The translations under genes were made by a program, and so were the position numbers. A DNA stretch of 64,000 nt from assembly GCF_004362395.1 (NCBI RefSeq), contig NZ_SNWE01000002.1, positions 124,001-188,000 on the forward strand, in the 5' to 3' direction. How positions within the stretch are numbered: the stretch's first letter is position 1; each line of letters opens with the position of its first letter. Of the stretch, positions 26,863-35,397 are shown one piece after another. The notes beneath the pieces were generated by a model. That model searched no databases and was not told the DNA's origin. It saw only the letters and a list, made by a program, of their open reading frames with translations. This stretch comes from Salegentibacter sp. 24. GTDB taxonomy: Bacteria > Bacteroidota > Bacteroidia > Flavobacteriales > Flavobacteriaceae.

Positions 26863-27947
26863 TGGCAAAAAAGTTTAAACGCTCATATAAATTCGCAATA
26901 AAGACTTCTCTGTATATCACGCTTTTTTTGAGTGTGGTGTTAGCGGGGTTTGCTCATTTCACAACTGGCCTTATAATTAAGCCGTTTTTCAGCTTTATTT
27001 TAATTACATATTTAGTTTGTTTCTTTATTATTCAATATAGGGTAGAACATTTTATTTATAAACGAATTAAAAAGATTTACGATAATGTTTCCCTTTTAGA
27101 TTCTACTACCTTAAAACCAAGTCAGGTCACTACCGATATGGCAACACTTACTCGTGAAGTCGAAAAATTCACAAAGGACAAGAAGCTGGAAATAGACACG
27201 TTAAAAGTTCGTGAGGAATATAGAAAAGAATTCATGGGAAACGTTTCTCATGAACTTAAAACACCTCTTTTTACTGTTCAGGGATATATTCTTACGCTTT
27301 TGGATGGTGCAATGAAAGATAAAGCGGTGCGAAAAAAATACCTGCAACGTGCCAGTAAAGGTGTAGAACGCCTAATTTATATAGTTCGCGACTTAGATAT
27401 GATTACCAAGCTGGAAACAGGGGATCTTCATTTAGAGAAAGAGGATTTTAATATCGTAGATCTTGTTCAAAGTTCTTTTGATCTTTTAGAAATGAAAGCT
27501 TTAAAGAAAAATATTACGCTGACCTTCGATATTGATTATGAAGCACCTATTTGGGTCTATGCAGATAGAGATAGGATTCAGCAGGTGTTAACCAATTTAA
27601 TTGTAAACTCCATTAAATATGGAAAGGGAGGTGGAACTACAGAAATTAGTATAGAAAACCTCATTAAAAACAAGGTTATTGTTCGTGTCACAGATAATGG
27701 TGAGGGTATCGAAAAGGACAATTTGCCTCGTGTCTTTGAACGTTTTTACCGCGTGGATAAAAGTGGTTCAAGAAAGGAAGGTGGATCTGGTCTAGGTCTC
27801 TCCATTGTTAAACATATAATTGAGGCTCATGATGAGAAAATTTATGTAGAAAGTGTTTTTGGCGTGGGAAGTGAATTTTCATTTACCCTGGAAAAGAGTA
27901 AAAATATTCCTGAAATTGATCTCGAAGTCGATCCTTTTCAAGCTTGA
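26862..27947 (+). CDS. PhoR-like sensor histidine kinase
   Basis: 361 residues. Two membrane helices lie at about 15-32 and 40-58 with almost no periplasmic loop between them, then a linker and the HisKA domain with His130 in FMGNVSHELKTPLFTVQG, and an HATPase domain (NLIVNSIKYGKGGG, DNGEGIEKDNLP, GGSGLGLSIVKHI). The near absence of an extracellular domain is typical of PhoR-type kinases that sense through a transporter partner, although no pst genes are in the window. The last 69 bp overlap, on the opposite strand, the C-terminal codons of the glycosyltransferase gene. Confidence 0.94.
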   Translation: MAKKFKRSYKFAIKTSLYITLFLSVVLAGFAHFTTGLIIKPFFSFILITYLVCFFIIQYRVEHFIYKRIKKIYDNVSLLDSTTLKPSQVTTDMATLTREVEKFTKDKKLEIDTLKVREEYRKEFMGNVSHELKTPLFTVQGYILTLLDGAMKDKAVRKKYLQRASKGVERLIYIVRDLDMITKLETGDLHLEKEDFNIVDLVQSSFDLLEMKALKKNITLTFDIDYEAPIWVYADRDRIQQVLTNLIVNSIKYGKGGGTTEISIENLIKNKVIVRVTDNGEGIEKDNLPRVFERFYRVDKSGSRKEGGSGLGLSIVKHIIEAHDEKIYVESVFGVGSEFSFTLEKSKNIPEIDLEVDPFQA

Positions 27948-28937
27948 AAAATCGTCTACCTTTTCTAGTTGAGAGAGTTCAAAACTTTCCTGGGTGCAAA
28001 ATGGAGCAATACCTAAATTCATAAATCTTCTGGCTAAATATTCCTGTTCGAATTGCCCTGGTGTTGGAATAAAAAATACCTTTTTTTCCAATTTTGCTAA
28101 ATCCATAATGCTAGAATATCCTGAACGACAAATGACAATTTCACTACTAAGAATTGCTCGCTCAAGCTCCTTAGAAGTCAAATAATTTTTTATAACAATA
28201 TTTTTGTTTACCGAAGAATTAACTGTATCGTCTATAACGCCTCTAATAAAAATGATCTTTTTATCTGATTTTTCGAAGGCAACCAGTAATTTTTCTTCTA
28301 AGATAGTTCGCTGAGGTTCGGGTCCAGATAAGATTATTGCGTATTTGTATTTTGTTTTCTGTGGTAGTTTATGGAAACGGCTTAGAGGGCCTATGTATTT
28401 TACATTTTTGGGCATTTCCTTCATATGCCCCATAACTCCACTTAGGTTATGAATTCCGGCTACGTCGGGAATCCAGCATTCATCAAAATTTGAAATGTAT
28501 TTCTGGTGAAGTTTACTGCTTAAATAAGTAGTATTTCCACTTAGGACGTTAAACTGATGTGTTATAAAAGCACATTTTATATGTTTATACCTGCAGCCTG
28601 GTCGGTTATCTGAAATAATTCCATTTATATGATATTCTTTAACAAGGCTTTCAATAATTTTTTTCTCCTGTTTTATCGCTTTAAATATACGGGGGCTTTC
28701 GGCAATTAATTTCCATTTGAAAGAACTGCCAGATTTACTGTAGGAGATATGATAAGATGGAAGTATAAAATTTTCCATGGATGGAAATTCCTTTTTTAAT
28801 AATTCCAGTGCAGAGCCATCAGAGGCAATTAAGACTTCAAAATCATTCTTTTGTAATTCGTTGATTATAGGAATACAGCGTGTAGCATGTCCAAGACCCC
28901 AGTTTAAAACCGCCACTAAAATCCGCTTCTTATTCAT
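27879..28937 (-). CDS. MurG-like glycosyltransferase family protein
   Basis: 352 residues of a GT-B fold. The N-terminal VLNWGLGHATRCIPII is the acceptor-side glycine loop, and the C-terminal domain has AIILSGPEPQRTILEEKL, ICRSGYSSIMDLAKL and FFIPTPGQFEQEYLARR, the nucleotide-sugar-binding pattern of MurG and related UDP-sugar transferases. The true murG would be in a cell-wall cluster, so this paralogue has an unknown substrate. It converges with, and overlaps by 69 bp, the PhoR-like kinase gene. An ATG start and a divergent trmB gene are upstream. Confidence 0.85.
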   Translation of the reverse strand: MNKKRILVAVLNWGLGHATRCIPIINELQKNDFEVLIASDGSALELLKKEFPSMENFILPSYHISYSKSGSSFKWKLIAESPRIFKAIKQEKKIIESLVKEYHINGIISDNRPGCRYKHIKCAFITHQFNVLSGNTTYLSSKLHQKYISNFDECWIPDVAGIHNLSGVMGHMKEMPKNVKYIGPLSRFHKLPQKTKYKYAIILSGPEPQRTILEEKLLVAFEKSDKKIIFIRGVIDDTVNSSVNKNIVIKNYLTSKELERAILSSEIVICRSGYSSIMDLAKLEKKVFFIPTPGQFEQEYLARRFMNLGIAPFCTQESFELSQLEKVDDFSSLKRIDFEINFRNIFTLFQGK

Positions 28938-29005
28938 ATATCAAATATATTATTAATGGCCTGTGCGCTATTTTCTTTAATTTTACCAAAATATTAAATT
29001 AAGGC

Positions 29006-29680
29006 GTGGGAAGTAAAAATAAATTAAGACGATTCAGGGAGAACGAAGCATTTGAAAACGTTATCCAACCCTCCCGAGAAGAATTGGAAAGAGATCAGTT
29101 TAGTTTAAAAGGTAAATGGAAACAGGAGTTTTTTAAGAATGATAATCCTATAGTACTAGAATTAGGCTGTGGAAAAGGCGAATACACCATTGGCCTTTCC
29201 AAACAGGATGCTGCAAAGAACTTTATTGGAATAGATATTAAAGGTGCCAGGTTTTGGCGCGGAGCAAAGACTGCAATAGAAGGTGATTTTAAGAACGTTG
29301 CTTTTCTAAGAACTCAGATTGAATTAATAGATTGTATTTTTGCCGAGAATGAGGTAGATGAAATTTGGATTACCTTTCCGGATCCTCAAATAAAATACAA
29401 GCGTACCAAGCACAGGTTGACCAATACTAAATTTCTTCAGAAATATAAATATATTTTGAAACCTGAAGGACTGGTGAATCTTAAAACCGATAGCGAATTT
29501 ATGCACGGCTATACCCTAGGCCTGCTTCACGGGGAAGGTCACGAGATTATATATGCCCACCACGATATCTACAAAAATGAATATTCACCTAAAGCGGTTA
29601 CAGAGATCCAAACTTTCTATGAAAAACAGTATCTTAACCAGGGAAAACCTATAACTTATATTCAATTTAGGATTAAATAA
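29006..29680 (+). CDS. trmB: tRNA (guanine-46-N7)-methyltransferase
   Basis: 224 residues beginning at a GTG (29006), which gives the usual MGSKNKLRRF start. The SAM-binding motif is VLELGCGKGEYTIGL, followed by FIGIDIKGARFWRGA; the catalytic region WITFPDPQIKYKRTKHRLT is diagnostic for TrmB. It methylates G46 in the variable loop of tRNAs. The LysE-type gene starts 7 bp downstream, and the alkyltransferase-like gene follows closely, so the three form one operon. Confidence 0.95.
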   Translation: MGSKNKLRRFRENEAFENVIQPSREELERDQFSLKGKWKQEFFKNDNPIVLELGCGKGEYTIGLSKQDAAKNFIGIDIKGARFWRGAKTAIEGDFKNVAFLRTQIELIDCIFAENEVDEIWITFPDPQIKYKRTKHRLTNTKFLQKYKYILKPEGLVNLKTDSEFMHGYTLGLLHGEGHEIIYAHHDIYKNEYSPKAVTEIQTFYEKQYLNQGKPITYIQFRIK

Positions 29681-29686
29681 GTCTCT

Positions 29687-30310
29687 TTGGAGGAAACAAA
29701 ACTTTTTCTAATTACTTATTTCGCAGCCTTACTCGGGGTAGTGCCACCAGGTTTGGTGAATATGACAGTTGCTAAAACCTGTGTGGAAAAAGGTAAGAAA
29801 AATGGACTTTACGTTTGCTTAGGTGCTACAATTGTTGTGATTATTCAGGCTACCGTAGCTGTATTACTGGCTAAATATATTTTCGGTAATGAATTTGTGC
29901 AAAATATTCTACTGCGCGCTGGGCTGGTAATTTTTATTCTCTTGACGGTTTACTTTTTTATCCAGGCAAAGAAACGCGGAGGAATAGAACATAAATCTAG
30001 CAAAGCAAATTCTAATAGCATTTTTAAAGGAATGCTTGTCGCTGCGCTAAATATCTTTCCTATTCCTTATTTTGTGGCTATTGCTGGAGCATTAGATATA
30101 GGTACTGGTGATGCCTATGATTGGTCTCGAATTTTTGCTTTTGTTTTAGCGGCCTCCACGGGAACTTTTACCACACTTTATCTATACGTAATCTCTTTTA
30201 TTAGAATAGAGAAACAAGCTGAGGCATTTTCTAAATATTCCAACTACTTTATGGCAGCCTTAATGTTGGTGCTGGTAATTGTAACGCTTTTACGAATCTA
30301 TTATTCTTAA
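29687..30310 (+). CDS. LysE-family amino acid exporter
   Basis: 207 residues from a TTG start at 29687; no ATG precedes the first helix, and the next in-frame ATG would remove it. Six membrane helices are predicted, with the family motif in LLGVVPPGLVNMTVAKTC near residue 17 and a hydrophilic loop at about 95-108. Relatives export amino acids or similar metabolites; the substrate is not predictable. The gene sits between trmB and the alkyltransferase-like gene with gaps of 6 and 5 bp. Confidence 0.9.
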   Translation: MEETKLFLITYFAALLGVVPPGLVNMTVAKTCVEKGKKNGLYVCLGATIVVIIQATVAVLLAKYIFGNEFVQNILLRAGLVIFILLTVYFFIQAKKRGGIEHKSSKANSNSIFKGMLVAALNIFPIPYFVAIAGALDIGTGDAYDWSRIFAFVLAASTGTFTTLYLYVISFIRIEKQAEAFSKYSNYFMAALMLVLVIVTLLRIYYS

Positions 30311-30315
30311 AAAAA

Positions 30316-30648
30316 ATGACCTTGCAATCTAATTTTTTTGATCGCGTTTATGGGGTAGTAAGACAAATCCCCAAAGGAAAAGTCACTTCTTACGGCGCAA
30401 TCGCAAAAAGCGTAGGTGCTGCAAAAAGTGCCCGTATGGTTGGTTACGCTATGAATAAAGTTAAAAATACTGAGGATATCCCTGCGCACCGTGTCGTGAA
30501 TAGAAATGGCTTGCTTACAGGGAAAAGCCATTTTGGTGATCATAGCGCCATGGAGGAATTGCTGGCCTCTGAAGGAATTAAAGTAAAAGATAATAAGGTA
30601 CAGGATTTTGAAAAACATTTTTGGGATCCTATGAAAGATTTGAGCTAA
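30316..30648 (+). CDS. Alkyltransferase-like (ATL) DNA-binding protein
   Basis: 110 residues equal to the C-terminal DNA-binding domain of O6-alkylguanine-DNA alkyltransferase (RQIPKGKVTSYGAIAKSVG, ARMVGYAMNK, HRVVNRNG). The acceptor cysteine of the usual PCHRV motif is replaced by alanine (PAHRV, residues 56-60), so it cannot remove alkyl groups itself. Known ATL proteins bind alkylated guanine and hand it to nucleotide excision repair. It is the last gene of the trmB operon. Confidence 0.92.
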   Translation: MTLQSNFFDRVYGVVRQIPKGKVTSYGAIAKSVGAAKSARMVGYAMNKVKNTEDIPAHRVVNRNGLLTGKSHFGDHSAMEELLASEGIKVKDNKVQDFEKHFWDPMKDLS

Positions 30649-31202
30649 AATTTTGTTCTGAAAGTTTGAATATTGGAGGGTAAAACCAATTCATTAATTC
30701 AGCCGGTGTATATGCGACAAACACTACCCTTGTGAAAATATATATTAGTCAATTACCTTTGAAAAGGCTTCCTAAATTGAACAAACTATATAAGCATATC
30801 CAAGGATCTTATGATCCCAATACTGCTTACAAGGGGTAGATTCTTTTTTAAATTGCCAAATTTAAAATATACACCATAGGGATATAAATGCAGTTAAAAT
30901 ATCTTAAAACAAGGAAGAAGTATATCGACTGGTTATTTTTGGGACATAATCAGACACGAAATAAAAATGGGATGAGTAATTGCTATTCTTGAATTCTGCG
31001 ACCCCTGAACCCTAGTCAATTGATCTGCAATCGGAGGCCAGTTAAACCATACATCAATTATAGACAAATACTTCGTATTCTTAGCTTTTACCCCTATATT
31101 TGCGTTTAGAATGAATCTATATAAGCTGGTGAGTTTAATTAGAAGACTCTTTAATTCAGCAAAAAAACATCTTGATCTTTTCAAGATTATAAAATTTTAT
31201 AA
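30649..31202. other. 554-bp gene-free stretch before the mrp-like gene
   Basis: I find no convincing coding region, tRNA or mobile-element end here. The only signal is a TATATTTG -7 box at 31095-31102, about 100 bp before the Mrp-family ATG, implying a leader of roughly 95 nt that includes a 31-codon frame (ATG 31111) of doubtful value. The open frame on the minus strand at 30933-31184 has no recognisable features. Confidence 0.5.
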
Positions 31203-32336
31203 ATGAAGCTAGACAGGAAAGAAATATTAAAATCCTTAGAAACCATTTCTGTAGCCGGTGAAGGTAAAAATATGGTGGAAAGTGGTGCTGTTCAGAATAT
31301 AATGACCTTTGGCGATGAGGTGGTTGTAGACCTGGTGCTGCATAACCCTGCTTTACACATAAAAAAACGGGCCGAGGTTGATATTATGAAAGCTATCCAC
31401 GAGCATGTGGAGCCAAAAGCCAAAGTTAAAGTAAATATAAAAGTTGAATCTGCTGATAAAAAACCGGAGATTAAAGGGAAAGCTATTCCTGGTATTTCCA
31501 ATATCATAGCCGTCGCTTCTGGAAAGGGAGGTGTAGGCAAATCTACTGTAACCGCTAATCTCGCAGTGACTTTATCCAAAATGGGTTTTAAAGTAGGGAT
31601 TTTGGATGCCGATATTTATGGTCCATCGATTCCAATGATGTTTGATGTAGAAACCGAAAAACCACTTTCGGTTAATGTGGATGGAAAATCAAAAATGAAA
31701 CCTGTAGAAAATTACGGGGTAAAAGTTCTTTCTATTGGTTTTTTTACTAAACCTAACCAGGCAGTAGTCTGGCGTGGACCAATGGCTGCAAAAGCACTGA
31801 ATCAAATGATTTTTGATGCAGCCTGGGGCGATTTGGATTTTCTATTAATAGATCTTCCTCCAGGAACAGGGGATATTCACCTATCTATTATGCAATCACT
31901 TCCAATAACCGGCGCGGTTGTGGTAAGTACACCGCAGAATGTGGCTTTAGCAGATGCGAAAAAGGGGGTTGCTATGTTCCGCCAAGAAAGTATAAATGTG
32001 CCAGTTTTGGGAATAGTTGAGAATATGGCGTATTTTACTCCCGAAGAACTTCCTGAAAATAAATATTATATTTTCGGTAAGGAAGGTGCTAAAAATCTTT
32101 CAGAAGATATAGATGCCCCGTTTTTAGGTGAAATTCCATTAGTGCAAAGTTTACGTGAGTCCGGTGATATCGGTCGCCCGGCAGCTTTACAATCAGCAAC
32201 GCCACTTGAAACAGCTTTTGAAAATATTACCCGAAATATGGTTCAGGAAACAGTAAATAGAAACAAGAGTCTGCCTCCAACTGAAGCCATTAAGATTACA
32301 ACAATGGCGGGATGTAGTGCAGTTAAAAAGAAATAA
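31203..32336 (+). CDS. Mrp/NBP35-family ATPase with N-terminal MIP18-like domain
   Basis: 377 residues. Residues about 1-85 are a MIP18/DUF59-like domain, and 98-377 the P-loop ATPase with SGKGGVGKSTVTANLAVTL (deviant Walker A about 107-115), DADIYGPSIPMM and LIDLPPGTGDIHLS. Relatives carry Fe-S clusters and deliver them to apoproteins. The cluster-binding CxxC pair near the C-terminus of classical Mrp is absent: the region reads ENMAYFTPEELPENKYY. This variant seems usual in Bacteroidota, so an altered cluster site is likely rather than loss. The NifU-like gene begins at the base after the stop. Confidence 0.92.
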   Translation: MKLDRKEILKSLETISVAGEGKNMVESGAVQNIMTFGDEVVVDLVLHNPALHIKKRAEVDIMKAIHEHVEPKAKVKVNIKVESADKKPEIKGKAIPGISNIIAVASGKGGVGKSTVTANLAVTLSKMGFKVGILDADIYGPSIPMMFDVETEKPLSVNVDGKSKMKPVENYGVKVLSIGFFTKPNQAVVWRGPMAAKALNQMIFDAAWGDLDFLLIDLPPGTGDIHLSIMQSLPITGAVVVSTPQNVALADAKKGVAMFRQESINVPVLGIVENMAYFTPEELPENKYYIFGKEGAKNLSEDIDAPFLGEIPLVQSLRESGDIGRPAALQSATPLETAFENITRNMVQETVNRNKSLPPTEAIKITTMAGCSAVKKK

Positions 32337-32579
32337 ATGACGAGCGAAGAAGTTAAATTAAACGTAGAAAAAGCCCTTGCCGAAATTCGACCATTCTTGG
32401 AGAGTGACGGGGGTAACATTTCCCTTATCTCTATAGAGAACGATCGATTGGTTAAAGTTCGTCTGGAAGGCGCTTGTGTAGATTGCACGGTGAACCAAAT
32501 GACCCTCAAATCTGGGGTGGAAATGACCATTAAAAAATATGCGCCCCAGATAGAAAGTGTTGTGAATATTCAAAAGTAG
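32337..32579 (+). CDS. NifU C-terminal domain (Nfu-type) Fe-S scaffold protein
   Basis: 80 residues, one NifU C-terminal domain. The cluster-binding pair is in LEGACVDCTVNQMTLKSGVE, with the CxxC intact. The protein assembles or carries 4Fe-4S clusters for delivery to enzymes. It starts immediately after the mrp-like stop and is followed 29 bp later by the ferredoxin reductase gene, so the set forms an Fe-S assembly and electron-transfer operon. Confidence 0.93.
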   Translation: MTSEEVKLNVEKALAEIRPFLESDGGNISLISIENDRLVKVRLEGACVDCTVNQMTLKSGVEMTIKKYAPQIESVVNIQK

Positions 32580-32608
32580 GCGCCTGGCTTACCAAATTTG
32601 CAAATAGC

Positions 32609-33670
32609 ATGATTAAAACCGATATAATTATAATTGGCGCAGGGCCAACAGGCCTTTTTGCGGTTTTCGAAGCAGGATTATTAAAATTAAAATGCCATCT
32701 GATAGATGCGCTGCCACAACCTGGTGGGCAATGTTCAGAGATCTATCCAAAAAAACCCATTTATGATATTCCGGGATTTCCGGAAGTTTTGGCCGGAGAT
32801 CTTGTTGCCAATTTGATGGAACAAATAAAACCTTTTGAACCTGGATTTACCCTTGGCGAAAGAGCACAAACGATAGATAAACAGGAGGATGGTAGTTTTA
32901 TTGTAACTACCAATAAGGGAACAAAACATCAAGCCCCGGTGGTAGTAATTGCCGGCGGGCTGGGAAGTTTTGAACCTAGAAAACCGCCTATTGCCAATAT
33001 AACTGATTTTGAGGATAAAGGCGTTGCTTATATTATTCGGGAGCCAGAGGTCTATCGCGATAAAAAAATAGTGATTGCCGGTGGGGGGGATTCAGCCCTG
33101 GATTGGGCTATTTATCTAGCAGATATAGCCGAAGAAGTTTCACTGGTTCACAGGAGAAAAGATTTCCGAGGCGCTTTAGATTCTGTAGAGAAGGTTGAAG
33201 AACTATCAAAAATTGGGAAAATCAATCTTATTACGGATGCAGAGGTTACCGATCTACAAGGAGAAGAGGAATTGGAAAATGTGGTCATTACTCATAAAAC
33301 ATCAGCTTCAGAAAAAGAGATCAAGAAAACCGATTATTTCATTCCTTTATTCGGGCTGTCACCTAAATTAGGTCCTATTGCAGATTGGGGGCTGGAAATC
33401 GAAAAAAATGCGATTAAAGTTGATAACGCCTACGATTATCAAACCAATATTCCAGGAGTTTACGCAATTGGAGATGTAAACACTTACCCGGGAAAATTAA
33501 AGCTTATTCTTTGCGGATTTCACGAGGCTGCCATTATGTGTCAGAGTGCTTACCAACGCATATTTCCAAATAAGAAATACGTAATGAAGTATACCACTGT
33601 TAGTGGTGTAAGCGGATTTGATGGGAGTAAAAAGGAAGCTAAAAAAGAAATAGTAAAAAGTATAAATTAA
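32609..33670 (+). CDS. Ferredoxin-NADP reductase (YumC type, TrxR-like)
   Basis: 353 residues of the thioredoxin-reductase-like flavoprotein family without the redox CxxC. FAD binding: IIIIGAGPTGLFAVFEAG at the N-terminus and VYAIGDVNTYPGKLKLI near the C-terminus; NADPH binding: KKIVIAGGGDSALDWAIYLA. In cells it passes electrons between NADPH and ferredoxin. The 2Fe-2S ferredoxin gene 136 bp downstream is a natural partner, and Fe-S cluster assembly upstream could use the reductant. Confidence 0.94.
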   Translation: MIKTDIIIIGAGPTGLFAVFEAGLLKLKCHLIDALPQPGGQCSEIYPKKPIYDIPGFPEVLAGDLVANLMEQIKPFEPGFTLGERAQTIDKQEDGSFIVTTNKGTKHQAPVVVIAGGLGSFEPRKPPIANITDFEDKGVAYIIREPEVYRDKKIVIAGGGDSALDWAIYLADIAEEVSLVHRRKDFRGALDSVEKVEELSKIGKINLITDAEVTDLQGEEELENVVITHKTSASEKEIKKTDYFIPLFGLSPKLGPIADWGLEIEKNAIKVDNAYDYQTNIPGVYAIGDVNTYPGKLKLILCGFHEAAIMCQSAYQRIFPNKKYVMKYTTVSGVSGFDGSKKEAKKEIVKSIN

Positions 33671-33726
33671 AATGAACGACTGTTTGGGAATTAAGTTATA
33701 GATGCCATAAGAAGGAACTAAAGGGC

Positions 33727-33751
33727 TATATAATTATATATAATTATATAT
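33727..33751. repeat. AT-rich palindromic repeat between reductase and ferredoxin genes
   Basis: Overlapping copies of TATAATTATA give a nearly perfect AT-only inverted repeat. The ferredoxin ATG (33807) is about 55 bp downstream. It could unwind or bind a nucleoid protein; it has no G or C to support stable RNA pairing. Confidence 0.5.
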
Positions 33752-33806
33752 TGTTTTAGACCTAGTGTGATGACGAATTTTGAAATAGTCTAACTTTATG
33801 TAAGTT

Positions 33807-34142
33807 ATGTCTGATATTAAAATAACTATTATAGACAGGGAAGGGGAAGCTCACGTGGTAGATGCCCCAACAGATATGAATATGAACCTGATGGAAGTAG
33901 TCCGTTCCTATGAACTGGCACCTGAAGGAACCATTGGCATTTGTGGGGGAATGGCAATGTGCGCATCCTGTCAGTGTTATATCCTTAATTTTGAACATAT
34001 GATGCCCGAACAAAGTATCGAAGAGGAGGATATGCTGGATCAGGCATTTTTTGTTAAGGATAATAGCCGCTTGAGCTGCCAAATTCCAATTACGGAAAAA
34101 TTAGACGGCTTAGAAGTGAAACTTGCTCCTGAAGCACCATAA
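33807..34142 (+). CDS. 2Fe-2S ferredoxin (adrenodoxin-like)
   Basis: 111 residues of the beta-grasp fold. Four cysteines match the adrenodoxin type: C46, C52 and C55 in GICGGMAMCASCQC, and C91 in RLSCQIP; C57 is extra. An acidic region (EQSIEEEDMLDQA) before the last cysteine is where partners usually dock. It transfers single electrons in the cytoplasm, probably from the reductase encoded just upstream. Confidence 0.94.
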   Translation: MSDIKITIIDREGEAHVVDAPTDMNMNLMEVVRSYELAPEGTIGICGGMAMCASCQCYILNFEHMMPEQSIEEEDMLDQAFFVKDNSRLSCQIPITEKLDGLEVKLAPEAP

Positions 34143-34186
34143 TAAGCTTGGCTACATAGATTTTAAAGAGCTGTGGCTAGTAGGAT

Positions 34187-34996
34187 TTAAATAGTTTGCA
34201 ATTTTTTAGCATCCGTGTTTTTCGAAATTTCCTTTTCGATACCTTTGTAAAGTTCCAATCTGGCATCCAGTGCTTCTTTGGCCGTTTGAGTTACTTCTGT
34301 CCATTTTTTATTGTCATCCCCACATAGTTCTTCTACAATTTTTAAAGCCATTGAACCATGCCTTTTTCTATCTAAGTTTAAATGCCGATCAAAATAATAT
34401 TTAAAAAGGCTTAAGTCGTCATTTGGGAAATTATGCTGAACCTTTTTTATAAGGGAAGGGAACAAATCCGGAATTACGCCTTGTCGAGCAAAGGTAATGG
34501 CCGATGCTATTTTATGAGGGCTTTCCTCTGTAATTACCTCAAAAGTATTTTTAAGAAAGATCTTAATATTGTGGGGGAGCTTTGTGGCTGCGATTAGAAG
34601 AAAAATATCTGTTCCGTGGGTTACCTGAAGTAAAAAATTTTTAATCCTTTCAGTGTCAGCACCACTCTTTTCCATTGCCTCCAGGTACATTTCAAAGTGG
34701 CTCTGGTGATTACCGAAAAAATTCACGTCGGTTTCTTTGTCTAAAACAATTTCATTAATTAAATACCGGATTTCGGGGTTACCAACAGGTACCCAGGGAT
34801 TTGTAGTTTTTGTGAGTTTTTCCTGTAATGCAGTAAGTAAAGACATAAAATCCCATACAGCAAAAACGTGATGCTGCATAAAAATTTGCAGATGCTTTGT
34901 GGTGGTTATTTTCTGATATAAAGAATGCTCCAAAAGTTGGTTTAATTTCGGTTGGAGCTCTTGATTTACCTCGTTTATCCTATTTTTGTATACCAT
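34187..34996 (-). CDS. DUF3050 (heme-oxygenase-like fold) protein
   Basis: 269 residues, all helical. The DUF3050 signature FMQHHVFAVWDFMSLLTALQ is near residue 39, followed by the family-typical NEIVLDKETDV, HQSHFEMYLEAM and FKYYFDRHLNLD segments rich in His and Glu that could hold a metal pair, as in heme-oxygenase-like diiron enzymes. The reaction is unknown. It converges with the ferredoxin gene, and the electron donor could be supplied by that locus (inference only). Confidence 0.88.
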   Translation of the reverse strand: MVYKNRINEVNQELQPKLNQLLEHSLYQKITTTKHLQIFMQHHVFAVWDFMSLLTALQEKLTKTTNPWVPVGNPEIRYLINEIVLDKETDVNFFGNHQSHFEMYLEAMEKSGADTERIKNFLLQVTHGTDIFLLIAATKLPHNIKIFLKNTFEVITEESPHKIASAITFARQGVIPDLFPSLIKKVQHNFPNDDLSLFKYYFDRHLNLDRKRHGSMALKIVEELCGDDNKKWTEVTQTAKEALDARLELYKGIEKEISKNTDAKKLQTI

Positions 34997-35094
34997 GTGG
35001 CAAAACTAAGATTCTCCTTAGAAATTATAAAATTTAAACATTCATTTAAAATTGAATTAACGCTCAATTTCAGCTTTTTAAAGTATATTCAAAT

Positions 35095-35274
35095 ATGACG
35101 AGCCAGTTTTTAAATTCATATAATATTATCGTATTTTATTCTAATAAATCAAAAGAATATTTACAGTTAGATGGGGTTGTAGCCAGGAAACCAAAACCAC
35201 TAAAAAAAGATTGTTGTGAAAAATACAAAAAGGGCAAACGCTGTAAACGCTGCCCTTGTTTTGATTTGCTTTGA
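35095..35274 (+). CDS. 59-residue Cys-rich small protein
   Basis: ATG at 35095, TGA at 35272-35274. The C-terminal 28 residues are strongly basic and hold five cysteines: KPLKKDCCEKYKKGKRCKRC and then PCF, at positions 40, 41, 50, 53 and 55. This tail pattern (CCEKY-KKGKxC-xxCP) recurs, to my memory, at the end of small uncharacterised Bacteroidota proteins and could bind a metal. The N-terminal part (about 1-30) is not distinctive. A TATATTCA sequence just upstream may be part of its promoter. Too short for many gene callers, but start, stop and tail are convincing. Confidence 0.72.
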   Translation: MTSQFLNSYNIIVFYSNKSKEYLQLDGVVARKPKPLKKDCCEKYKKGKRCKRCPCFDLL

Positions 35275-35397
35275 CCTTGGTATGAAATTGTTTTAAGATC
35301 TTATAACTACATTAATTTGCATTTTAAAATAAAACCAGCTGGATGTATCGAGCAAATTTGGAGTGTATATTTCAATTACTTTCAAATGGCTTATTTT

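Noticed and set aside
30933-31184. 83-codon open frame on the minus strand in the gap before the mrp-like gene
   Set aside because: No recognisable motif, unusual amino acid use, and it runs through the likely promoter of the plus-strand operon.
33727-33751. AT-only repeat as a possible terminator or riboswitch
   Set aside because: It has no GC pairs to form a stable stem and no U-tract arrangement; kept only as a repeat.
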